NCBI GenBank assembly: GCA_037042915.1
Contig: CM073203.1
Span: 124,001-188,000 of the forward strand
Source: Auricularia sp. M13
Taxonomy: Eukaryota; Basidiomycota; Agaricomycetes; Auriculariales; Auriculariaceae
Direction of reading: 5' to 3'
Length of the DNA stretch: 64,000 nucleotides
Shown: piece after piece, positions 44,368 through 54,581 of the stretch
Numbering within the stretch: position 1 is the first letter of the stretch
How the letters are laid out: each line of letters starts with the position of its first letter
Notes under the pieces: model-generated
The model's input: the letters and a program-made list of their open reading frames with translations, nothing else
Databases searched by the model: none
Told to the model about the DNA's origin: nothing
Program-made: the position numbers and the translations under genes

Positions 44368-46194
44368 ATGCTTGAAACGCCTCTTGTCATTGGTGGTGTC
44401 CGCCGGCCAGCTTCGGACGGCCAGGCATTCGACGTCCACAACCCGTTTACCCAGAAGGTCGTGGGCCGTGCAGCCAGTGCGAGCGCCGAGGACTGTGTTG
44501 CGGCTGTCGAGGCAGCGGCGGAAGTGAGTGTTTTCCGCTTGTGTTGACGACAGCTCAATGGTCCTCTATGACAGGCGTTCAAAACATGGGAGCATACGCC
44601 ACTCGCAGAGAAACGACGCATCTTCAACCGTGCTGCTGAGCTCTTCGGGTCGGAAAAGTACAGGGAGCTCATTACGCGCACTGTGACATTGGAGACCTCG
44701 GCGACCAAGGAGATGATGTTTCCCAATATCCATGGGAGCATCGTCTGGGCAAGCGAGGCCGCTGCTCTGACTGCTCAGCTGAAAGGCGAAACCTTTCCCA
44801 GCCAGATGCCAGGAGGACAATGCTTTGTGCAGCGGCGCGCGTACGTGTTGATCATTTTGCACAGTCACTCAACTTATTGCCTATAGACACGGAGTCGTGC
44901 TCTGTATCAGCCCTTGGAATGCGCCCGTCAACCTGTCCATGCGTTCGATTGCCGTCGCCCTCATATGTGGTATGCTTTGTCTGCGCGCCCTAGCGACTGA
45001 CCGACGCACGCGTTGCTTTCAGGGAACACAGTCGTTCTGAAGTCCTCTGAGGCCAGTCCCGCCTCGCAAGCCATTGTAACCGAAGTTCTACGAGAGGTCA
45101 GCACGCCACACGCCCACTGTCTGTGCGCGCTCACGCTACGTTCAGGCCGGTCTGCCGGACGGCGTACTCAATTACATCAACATCTCCCGCGCGGATTCAC
45201 CCGCGCGGACAGCGGAACTCATCGCGCACCCGCTCGTCCGCAAGATTACGGTACGTAAGCCATCCTATCGTGCTTCGCACCGGCTGAAGCATAGCCGTGC
45301 AGTTCACCGGCAGTAGTCGCGTGGGCAAGATCATAGCCGGGGAGGCGGCGAAGTACCTCAAGCCGTGCGTCTTCGAGCTCGGCGGCAAGGCGCCCGCTAT
45401 CGTGCTGGACGACGCGGACGTCGAGCATGCGGCGCGCGCTATCATCTTCGGCGCCATGCTGCATTCCGGACAGGTACGCACGCACGCACCCTCCCCCGCC
45501 TTGCGTGCAGCTTTGGATGATTTTGCCAGATCTGTATGTCGACGGAACGCGTCATCGCCACACGCGCTGTGGCGGACGCGCTGATCGCGCACCTGGCGCA
45601 GCTGGCGCAGCAGCTGAGGAGCGGCGACCCCGCGCACGATCCAGCGGCGCGCCTTTCTGCTGTTTTCACGGAGCAGAGCGCCGCGAGCATCGTGGCAAAC
45701 CTGCGCGACGCTGTGGGCGAGGGCGCGCAGCTTGTTGCTGGCGACCTTAAGCACGTCGGCGCTGTCGTACAGCCGCACGTTCTGACGGGAGTTCACCCGG
45801 GCATGCGTGCGTGGGATCAGGAGTCGTTCGGTCCTGGTGTGTCATCTGCAGTCAAAACTCAAGATTACTACCGCTCAAGTAACTCCTAGTCGTCGTAGTT
45901 GCGACTGTGGAGAACGCAGAAGAAGCCATCGCGATGGCTAACGCGTCCGAGTACTCGTTCACATCCTCGGTATGGACGGAGAATCTGTACGCCGCGCTGG
46001 AAGTCGCGCAGCGCATCCGTTTTGCCGCTGTCATGATCAATGGAAGCACCATCCACACCGAGCCTGGAATGGACCACGCCGGTTTGGGAGGCGCGACGGG
46101 CTACGGGCGCTTTGATATCGAGCACTTCACGGACAAACGCATGATTGTGGTCTGTCCGAAGGAAGGGCGCAAGTACCCCTTGGCAGACTTCTAA
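44368..46194 (+). CDS. Aldehyde dehydrogenase, salicylaldehyde/vanillin dehydrogenase type
   Basis: About 480 residues from ATG 44368 to TAA 46192-46194 in eight exons. It oxidises an aldehyde to a carboxylate with NAD(P). The landmarks are SPWNAPVNLSMRSIA, KSSEASPASQ, FTGSSRVGKIIA, the base Glu in FELGGKAPAIVLDDADVEHA, and the catalytic Cys in HSGQICMSTERV, formed across the intron at about 45474-45533. WDQESFGP and the FDIEHFTDKR tail complete the fold. The GQICMSTERV wording is typical of vanillin and salicylaldehyde dehydrogenases. Next to two salicylate-hydroxylase-like genes and a P450, it fits a route from an aromatic aldehyde through salicylate to catechol; the substrate is inferred. 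It is cytosolic. Confidence 0.9.
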
Positions 46195-46397
46195 GCTGAT
46201 TCAAGTTGAAGGGTACGCACACTGTATAATCCTGCGCGTGAGCTAACCTTCACCACAGAGAACCTATCCGTCTGCAATTAATCGCAATGATCTCTATACA
46301 CGAATCGTAGTGTGCTCAAAGTCCCAGGCCAATGTAAGCTCTACCATGTGTCCATAACCCCATACCAAATGATATCTATGATTATCCTTTCAATTAA

Positions 46398-48535
46398 TTA
46401 TGCCTGCCCCACGACCGGTTGGACCGTCGCGGCACTGGCGCCCAGATTCTTCGTCGCAAGTCCCATGGTACTCGGAATGCCGCCTGGCACGCCGAAGTAG
46501 AAGCTGATATAGTACTGGCTCAAGAATGGCGCGCCAGCCAGCCCTTCGGTTGCGGTGTCAGTACGATGGCGCCTGAGGTGCCGCCAGACGCACAGTTCCC
46601 GATGTTGCCGCCATCATAGAAGAGCGGAAAGCAGAACCCATTTGCGTTCGTCTCAGTAGCGGCGAGCCCGATGGTGTAGTTGCGGTTCTGCGTCCCACCG
46701 AAGGACCAGGTCATAGTCGCTCCGCATGGGATGCGGAAAGGCTCTGGGAAGTTGTCCTGCGCGCCGAGGACAGTCAGGAGGGTCTGATAGTCGTCGCTCG
46801 GGACATAGAGCAGGCCGTCTGCGCCTATCGGGTTCGGGTTTGAATTTGGTAAGCATGTGCCATCCGCTGCATGCCAGTTTGAATACTGACCTGTGTCGAA
46901 GAGCATTTGTTTGTGGATGAACCTTTCGGTTGCGTCGTATGTGCTGCTACCGATGGAACCCGCGCCGCCGGTGACGAAGCGCTGGAAGTTACTGACTATC
47001 CACCATGAGTCGCCTTGCGTGACGGGCACCCAGTCCATCGCCCCGATGAACTTATTCTTATCAACCCCTCCAACGGCGACGGTTGAGGACACGCCATCCG
47101 CGGCCAAGTCGCCTTCAGCGAGCTATGACTCGTGAGTATCTGCGCGCTTTGTACACTGTCCTGACTTACCTCGTAGAACGAGATGGCTGGCGCGCTCAAC
47201 GCGCCCTGCATGTAACCGTTCTCAACGAAGTTCGGATACGCGACACAGAGCTGTCCGCCACAGTACCTGGGAATGACATTAGGCGAGTGCGAGATACGCT
47301 GAAGGTGAACTCACGATTTTGCCATACCTGGACTTCAGTGTCAGTGCGGTCACACAGGAGACTAAAGTGGGTGCACACCGAAATTCCCATCTACATCATA
47401 GTCGACGGGTATATTGAAAGCAGCGCCAAATTTCGTCTCCAATATGGGGATGCCACCGACAGACACAGTGTCCTGCACGACCCACGACTCGAGCGTTTGG
47501 TCGGGCCCGCCGTCGCCGTAGAAAATGGTCTGCGTGATGCTCGTGTTTGCAAAGTGCTGGCTTGAGGGCGTATATTCGGAATGCGCCTCTGAACTTCGGG
47601 TCAGTACACTAATCGACGTGCGGCGCCCCTTGTGCTTACTGCATGCATCTGAAGTACAGCCTTTCCAGACAGTCCATGCACCGGAAGCGCCGAGGTCGAA
47701 TAGGACGCGCATGGTAGCTCCATTGCCTCCATTCGCAACTGCATCCGCACCCACCTGCAAGGTGAGTGGCGTAAGCGCATGCGGTACGCGTAGACCGAGA
47801 TCTCACCGAAATGTGAGGCCGGTAGCTCTTCCTGTCCGTAATTCCGTTTGGGTACGCGACGGAGCCGAGCTGCGAGCCATCTGGGAACGTTGGCGCGATG
47901 GCTCCCGGGCGGTTGGCGGTTATTTCGAAATGATCGACTACAGAAACTTCAGTACGCGATACGCTCGCCGCGGAGCACATGACGCTCACTGCCTGATTGA
48001 CCGCAGGTCCCGAAACGGGCGTCTAGGATGTTGGTAATCCTGACCGTATGCTTGTTATTTGAGAGCCCGGAGCGCGACAAGATGAGCACAGGTCCGTAAT
48101 TGCCGCCGGATGTTACGTTGTAGTAATCCACCGTCGTCGCAGGTCCGTTGTCAATTGTAACTGCATACATGCCTCCATCCGGTCTCTGATAACCGTAGAA
48201 CTTGAAAGTTGTGCTGGTCAAGTTAGTGTACGAGCATTTTGCCGTTGTAGGATGCTCACGAAGGCTCTACAGGCAATGAATGGGATTTTGTGCGCAACGC
48301 GGAGTGGTCATGACGTACGCGGAAAGGTGAAACTTATCGAGGAATTGCAGTGCATGCCGTCGCTCAGGAAGTGGATTTTGTCGTCATAACCGCCTGGTGC
48401 GTTATACGTGAAGAACGCATCGCTAGGCGAGTACGAGAATGCAGGGTCTGAGCTCGAGTAGTACACAGTGCCGAGTGCAGCCGCAGCAGCTGGGCTAAGT
48501 GCGGCGAGGAGAATGAGAGGAAGTGAGCGTATCAT
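46398..48535 (-). CDS. Secreted pepsin-like aspartic protease with an N-terminal accessory domain
   Basis: Start 48535 with a signal peptide (MIRSLPLILLAALSPAAAAA), stop TAA 46398-46400. The first 150 residues are beta-rich (FKFYGYQRPDGGMYAVTIDN) and look like a galactose-binding-type domain. The pepsin-like part follows: the first active-site loop reads VLFDLGASGAWTVW, so DTG is replaced by DLG while the Asp is kept; the second reads LFDTGADGLLYVP after removing an intron. Other parts are FYGDGG and YCGGQLCVAYP. The last intron has donor GTGCGT and branch ACTGAC and gives NIGNWLAGAPFLSQYYISF. It probably degrades extracellular proteins, but the altered first loop leaves activity open. A TATA-type box (TATAAGA) lies at 48568-48574. 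Confidence 0.78.
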
Positions 48536-48567
48536 GTCTGAAGATTATGCTCCCAAGCCTCTCTGTC

Positions 48568-48574
48568 TCTTATA
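48568..48574 (-). promoter_or_regulatory. TATA-type box of the aspartic protease gene
   Basis: TATAAGA on the minus strand, 33 nt above the ATG at 48535. Confidence 0.45.
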
Positions 48575-48703
48575 CTCAGGCGTTTGCTAAAATGGCGCAT
48601 GGGCGCCACACTGTCGCCACTCAATTGTTATAGATTGCCAATGACAAGTCGTTGTTGGATTTTGCCGCAGTAATCAGCATGCTCGTCTCGGGCCCTGCAC
48701 CTT

Positions 48704-49867
48704 CTTCTGTAAAAACCCAAATGCTTTAGAGCACCAGCCACTGCTCCAGGAGTACTCTAGAGAAGCTGGCTGCTCTATAGCGCCTGAGAGCACTACAGAT
48801 CACAATTCAAAGCACCATAGCGCGTCGGAGCACTGTATTGATGCTCCAGAGCATCCCGAAGCCAAATACAGCGGCTCTGGCGCGCTTTTAATTGCTCTGA
48901 CTGCTTTGCGCCGCGCCACTCAGTCTGCCGCGCCCGGATGGTTGCCATCGGCCCGTAGCCATCAGCCAGGTTGGTCACTGCGCGACTCGAAGACATGGTT
49001 CGACTTTTGCTGACTTGGAATCTACTTGCTCTCTTTCCCTCCCCGAACGCGGTGTACCCCAGGAGCGACGAGCCCGACTCGTCCCTCAAAGCCTCACAAA
49101 CTACAAGATTCCCTGCAACAGCCAAACCCTCAAGCCGGCCGTTCTGCATCTCCCTGCTCGTTATACTGCCTGAAGATGTCGTTGTCCGAGTCGCTGTCTA
49201 CTCTGCTCGGTCTGATAGTCTTCTGTCTCTGTTCCTGCGCTGACTCCTGGCTCTCCGCTGCTCTGGGATAAACCGGCTGGCTTTGGTGTCTCTTGTTGCT
49301 CTGATTGCTATGCTCACTTGCTGCCTGCTCCGTGCTGTCGTGCTCGCCCATTCGTTAACATTTTTTTAGGGAACCATCGCCTCCCAATCCCACACACGTA
49401 CGTGTATTCCAGGTTATTTTTGATACACCTTTAACTCACTCTCATGACAAGTAGCTTTCCTGCGAAGAGCATTGGCAATGAGAGCGAGAGGCGTCGTGGA
49501 TTTCGTGCGTACTTCTTCCCCGCCAACACGCGGACTTGTGTCCCAGTCCCACTTGTTATTGTACTACTATGCTATAATATACGTCGTTATTACTGAACGA
49601 GGAAGGACACGAGCAAGGAACAGGCAAGCAATCCGATGATCAAATGCTACGCCGGTATCAGCGGGACGTGGATATCACGGAGTTGCCTGAATGAGCATGC
49701 TCCAGAGCGCTTTTGGCTTGCTATCAGAGCGTTTTCAGAGCAGACCGCTTGATCTGAGAGCGCTTTGCGGCAAACGCCTTGCTCCAGATCGGGGTACGTG
49801 TCTCTGGCAGCTCTGGCCGCTATAGAGGCTCCACAGCGCTCCAGAGCAACCCCGGTTTTTACAGAAG
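48704..49867. mobile_element. Non-autonomous TIR DNA transposon, 1.16 kb, related ends to the Plavaka-type element
   Basis: The ends are perfect inverted repeats CTTCTGTAAAAACC, with TT on both outer sides (48702-48703 and 49868-49869), a possible 2-bp target duplication. Both subterminal zones (48720-48900 and 49690-49855) are dense in GCTCYAGAGC-like palindromes. The shared CTGTAAAAA terminus and the same style of subterminal arrays link it to the element at 620-8378. There is no transposase. A minus-strand frame from 49351 (MGEHDSTEQAASEHSNQSNK) may be the remnant of a former internal gene. It lies upstream of the aspartic protease promoter. Confidence 0.8.
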
Positions 49868-50524
49868 TTGACGGTCTAATTCACCTGAACACAAAACTAG
49901 ATGTGAAATTGCCGTCCATAAGATATTTGAGCTTGAGGAATGCTATAGAAAGGCATGCACTGACTGTATTAGTCGCCCAGACCAAGTCTGGAACGTCGCA
50001 CCGGCCGGCTTCTCTCTGAGGGTGCCGGTAACAGAGGGCCGGGTCCAACTATACTCGCACTTGCCGTATGTGGTATGTCCGATGAAGAACGTTCGCCTAA
50101 GTCGCGCGAATGGTCTTTCAGGCCGCTATCATGCAGCCCGCGAGCGCCCTACACTCATTGAGCGGAGAAACTACATCAAGCCTCTACCTCAATGTGAAAT
50201 AGCTTCACAGCGGCGCGATTTGTGCGTGAAGCATCGAATCTACCGCGGGCGCTCTCGCTCACACATCCAAGCGTGCGCCGCGTACTTTTAGGGTCCTTCC
50301 CCTGAATAATTCCTCAACGCTCGGACTGGATGTACGTATCGCCATCTCTAGATGCACCTGGATGTCCGTCTTCGCTGACTCGACGGTCGGCTAGATTGCG
50401 CCGGGACCACAGAAATCGACAAGGAATCATTTTGGACGTCACCGCGGGGCCCGAGCGAGAGTGCAATTTCTATATAGCCTTCCCACGATCACCTGCGTTC
50501 TGATTGGAGTGGCGAATGCACGCG
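49868..50524. other. Intergenic, TIR element to SDR gene
   Basis: About 650 bp. No gene or repeat recognised. Confidence 0.45.
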
Positions 50525-51828
50525 CTATGTCCGAGCTGCAGCGCCGTGCTCAAACGTGGCAACCTGGTCCTCCAGCCAATTCCAAAGCTTCTCAGCCTCC
50601 TTCTGATCCTTTGCCGCAGCTGTTAGACGGCCTTCCCTGGCCCATGGGATGAGATACTAGCCGCCGCGCGAATCTCGGTCAGTTAGCCACCAGGACGAAT
50701 TAGCGCGCATACCCAACCGTTCATCTTTGCGGCGGCAGGATCGGTCCCCGCGTATAGCTGCGTAAGGGCACCCATTGACGCAGGCCTCAAGAGCTTGCTC
50801 TGATGGAGGGATTTGTCTATGTCACGCAGGAGAGTCAAGCCCGTGAGAGCCTTCCACTCACCGCCAACCATTCATTGCTGAGTACGCGCATATGCCGCTG
50901 GAGACCGGTGTGGATTACGCCTGGATGTAGCGAGATGCATACGATATCCGTGTGGCGCCGCGCGAGCTCGTTCGTTACGAGGATGTTGCCGAACTTGGAC
51001 TGCGCATACAGCTTTGTCGAGGCGACTCTGCGGCGCGCGCGGCCGTCCTTCAGGGTCTCGTAGTTGATGCGCGGGTAGAGCTTGTAAATCGAGCCGCTGG
51101 TGTTGATGATGCGCGCTTTCTCGCCTGTCGGAGAGGACGCGAAAGTGTGCTGGAGCGTGGGGAGGAGCAGTTTTGTGAAGTAGTAGTGCCCAATGACGTT
51201 CTAAGCAGTCGGACGATCTCGGTTACAGTAAAGCCCCCCTCGTAGACGATGAGGAAGATGAACTCACAGTGCCAAATTGTAGGTCGTAGCCGTCCTTGGT
51301 GATCATGTCAATTGGGCACGACATGACACCGCTGCAGACAAAAACGCATCAGTCGACTTACGAACAATATGATAGAAGCACCAACCCTGAATTGAACAGC
51401 ACATGCAACAGCGGCTCCTTCTCCGTAAACTCCTGCGCCGCACGTCGGACGGAGGAGAGGTCCGCTAAGTCCAGTTCGAGGAAAATCGCCCGCCGTCCGG
51501 ACGTCTCAGCCTCGAGCTCAGCAATGGCCTCTTCCGCTCGTTGACGGCTTCTGGATGCCATGTAGACTTTACCGCCCTTCTTGAGCAGTTGCTGCAGCAA
51601 AGTGAGCGATGGCAAGACTACTGTACAAAGACATACAGACCTTCACAGTCTCCTTTCCGATGCCACTGCACCCCCGGAGTGAATTAGATGAGGTCTTGTG
51701 GGAGAACGTATAGTAAAGACTCACCTATTGCCACCCGTGACGATGAAGACCTTTCCCGTCAAATCCGGGATGTTTTCCACCGTCCATGCGCTCTTTCTGG
51801 GCGGGAAGATTTCGGCGAAGGTGCTCAT
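50525..51828 (-). CDS. SDR-family oxidoreductase, retinol-dehydrogenase/WW-oxidoreductase-like
   Basis: About 315 residues in seven exons. Start 51828 (MSTFAEIFPPRKSAW), then the cofactor loop VTGGNSGIGKETVK, formed across a 63-nt intron. KKGGKVYMASRS marks NADP preference. DLADLSSVRRAA and LFNSGVM come next, then the conserved NVIGHYYFTKLLLP, Ser in NTSGSIYKL, and the catalytic Tyr-x3-Lys in YAQSKFGNILVTNELARR. The C-terminus is MNG, intron, YLIPWAREGRLTAAAKD, ending TAG at 50525-50527. It reduces or oxidises a lipophilic alcohol or carbonyl; the substrate is unknown. This class is very expanded in Agaricomycetes. Confidence 0.88.
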
Positions 51829-52346
51829 TTCTGGATTGATGTGGTGCAGACTGAGAGAGAGCGCATTCACGATCCAGTTTAAGTAATCGGCGAGGCATGC
51901 CCCTGCCGCGAGTACTGCGAATCCTGTGCGAATTACGGAGCTGCCGGTGGATCACGCCATCGTGCTGACGTTCCCGCTGCATTGGATGTCCGACCTCCCG
52001 ACCGATTGCTCGGACTGTACGCCGCGACTCGCTCCGCGAAACCTCGGGGTCTGAGAATATCACAATGATAATAGAGCGTAGTAAGGGTACCACGGCGTGA
52101 AACTGGGAGTTGTCAGCAAGAGGTACTAATACGACCGCCAGTCTCATTCCCCTCGGCTCCTTCATTGGCTGGTTGCAGAGAACCATCCATGCCTACCGCA
52201 TGACAAGGGGTGAGGCGGATTAAATTGTCTAAGTATAAGAGTACATATGGTGTACACGGCGAGGTGAACCGGGATCATGTGTGTATGCAATCAAAGCAAA
52301 ACGATGATGAGGGAGTGGGAATGACGAGAGAGAAGAACGGATATCG
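51829..52346. other. Intergenic, SDR promoter to histone deacetylase 3' end
   Basis: About 520 bp. No gene recognised. Confidence 0.45.
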
Positions 52347-54301
52347 TTATGCAGCAGCGGCGACGAGCCCCGCACCCCATATGGACCCGCGCCGGCGCGC
52401 AAAGTCGTCGCGCTCGTCCTCCTCGTTCTCGTGGTCGTCCATCTCTACGTCCTCGTCCTCATCGTCGTCCAAATCGCGCTCGCTGCCCTCCCATTGCGAC
52501 GCGTCCGGCACGCCAAAGAAGCGGCGCTCGCTGGCGTAGTCCAGCGAGCGCACGGGTTGCAGCTTTGCGTCGATGAGACTCGACACGCTCGTCGGCTGCA
52601 GCCCGTTCCCGTTCCCGTTCGCGTGGTGCCCGTTGAGGAGCGAGCGTGAGCGCGGGTGCGTGTCTTCCTGCGAGAGCACGTTCTGGTCCTGCAGGTACGC
52701 CATCTCGCGCTGCTGCCGCTGCACCATCATCTCGCGTCGGCGTTTCGCGCGCGCGGTAAATTCTGCTTGGCGTCAGTGGAAGGAGGATGAAAGAGGGGAG
52801 GGACGGACGTTTAATGTGTGCGTCGAGATCGAGCGACGCCTCGTCCTCGTCTTCAAGGCCGGTGCGGATACCCGATGCCTGCGCGACGCTCTGCCGCGGC
52901 ACGTCCTGCATCTGCACGCTGGGCGCGAAGGGCAAGTCGCGCAGATGTTGCTCCACTTGCTCCCTGTGGCGCGGTCAGCTCGTTAACAAGCAGCGGAGAA
53001 GACGACGCACTTAACGGCCTGCAGATACCCGTCGCGCTTATTGAGGTCGTCCATGTTATTCGCGGGCACCTCGAGCCGATACCGCGGGCCAAACCACTCA
53101 AAGTAGTCGTTGAACGGCAGGTCACGTGAAATCTCGTCCTCGACGCCCAGCGCGCACGCCGTCTCGTACGTCCATGCTCTTGCGACGTTCTTGACCGTGT
53201 ACCCGCCACCGCCGAGCAGCACGAGCGGGGTACCGAGCGCGCGCACAAAGCGCACGCAATTCGCGTGGCCTTCCATGCTGATGTTGAGGCAGCCAAGCTT
53301 GTCGCCCGCGAGGCTGTCCGCGCCGCACTGCAGCACGATCGCGTCCGGGCGGTACCAGTCCGCGACCTTGCGCATGGTGAGCTCGAAGATATCCCGGAAC
53401 GCGTCGTCGGTGATGCCGTCCTTGAAGGGCACGTTGATGCTGTACCCCAAACCCTTGCCGCGCCCGCGGTCGGCCAGCGCGCCCGTTCCCGGGAAGTACT
53501 CGCCGTACTTGTGGAACGAGAGCGTCAGCACGCGATCCGTGCCGTAGAACGCCTCCTCGACGCCGTCGCCGTGGTGGCAGTCGATGTCGATGTACAGCAC
53601 GCGCGGGAACGTTCGCAGCAGCTCCAGAATGCACAATACGATATCGTTGACATAGCAGAAGCCGGATGCTTCGCGCTTTTTGGCATGGTGCAGGCCGCCG
53701 GACCAGTTTATGGCAATGTCGGATGAGCCGGCATTTATGCGTTCAGCAGCGTCTGCAATGCATGTACAGTCAGTTACGATATTCTGCTAATATCCTGGGG
53801 ATATCCATACCCAATGAGCCGCCGGCATAGAGCGAACAGAATTCGAATAAACCTTCAAAGGCTGGATTGTCGAGCTCGCTGAGCAGGTCTAAAGCACCGT
53901 CAGGACCAGCTCAGAACGCCAGCACACGACTCACAGCGCTGGGCACCGCCAGTGAGCTCCTCTGCGGTCTCCGGCGTAACTCTCGAAAGAAAATCCACAT
54001 ATTCGTCTGTATGAAACGCGGCCATTTGTATGGGCTCTGCGCGTCGCGGGCGCTACAAGCTCGCTCAGACCAAGTCCGTATATGCAGCCCGTCCCACGCA
54101 CGAGGACCGTCATTTTGTCGAGCATGCCGTATGCCGCGACGAGGTGGTGAGTCATGCGCATGCGAAACGGCTTCATGGGATGGTTGGGCCCGTACGAGAA
54201 CGAGCCCACATCGTCTGCGCCAGCGTCAGCCCGTGCGCCGCATACATTGCTCGTTGCGCTGGCTCACTGTCATAGTAGTACGAGACCCGGCGGCGGGCCA
54301 T
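52347..54301 (-). CDS. Class I histone deacetylase (Rpd3/Hos2 family)
   Basis: It removes acetyl groups from histone tails in a zinc-dependent reaction, as part of nuclear repressor or Set3-type complexes. Start 54301 ([13 protein letters not shown]), where removing a 57-nt intron gives [21 protein letters not shown]. The active site is complete: the His pair in [19 protein letters not shown], zinc ligands in [27 protein letters not shown], and the Tyr loop [31 protein letters not shown] ends the catalytic domain. A tail of about 150 residues follows, with [16 protein letters not shown] and an acidic run ([12 protein letters not shown]), ending TAA 52347. Length and order fit Hos2/Rpd3 proteins. 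A broken copy of its 5' end lies at 59355-59625. Confidence 0.93.
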
Positions 54302-54581
54302 GGGCGTCGACGGCGGCGAGACGCGCGGCAATGTCAAGAAACTCGGAAGACAAGAGACGGTAAGCGCCCAAAACTCGGTGCGGAACCAATCCGGGTGGCG
54401 CCGGATTGTCGTGCACACTGCACGTGGCGGAAGCTCCTGGGCGGCCGACGAATTACTTCCTGCTGGTAATCAAGAAAGTTAACACTTGTGAGGATCAATT
54501 CCTGCGAGGGTACATTATTTATTGAACAACAACAGGAGCAAAGAGGACGTCGACATCCATCCAGCATCAACTTTTAATCTA

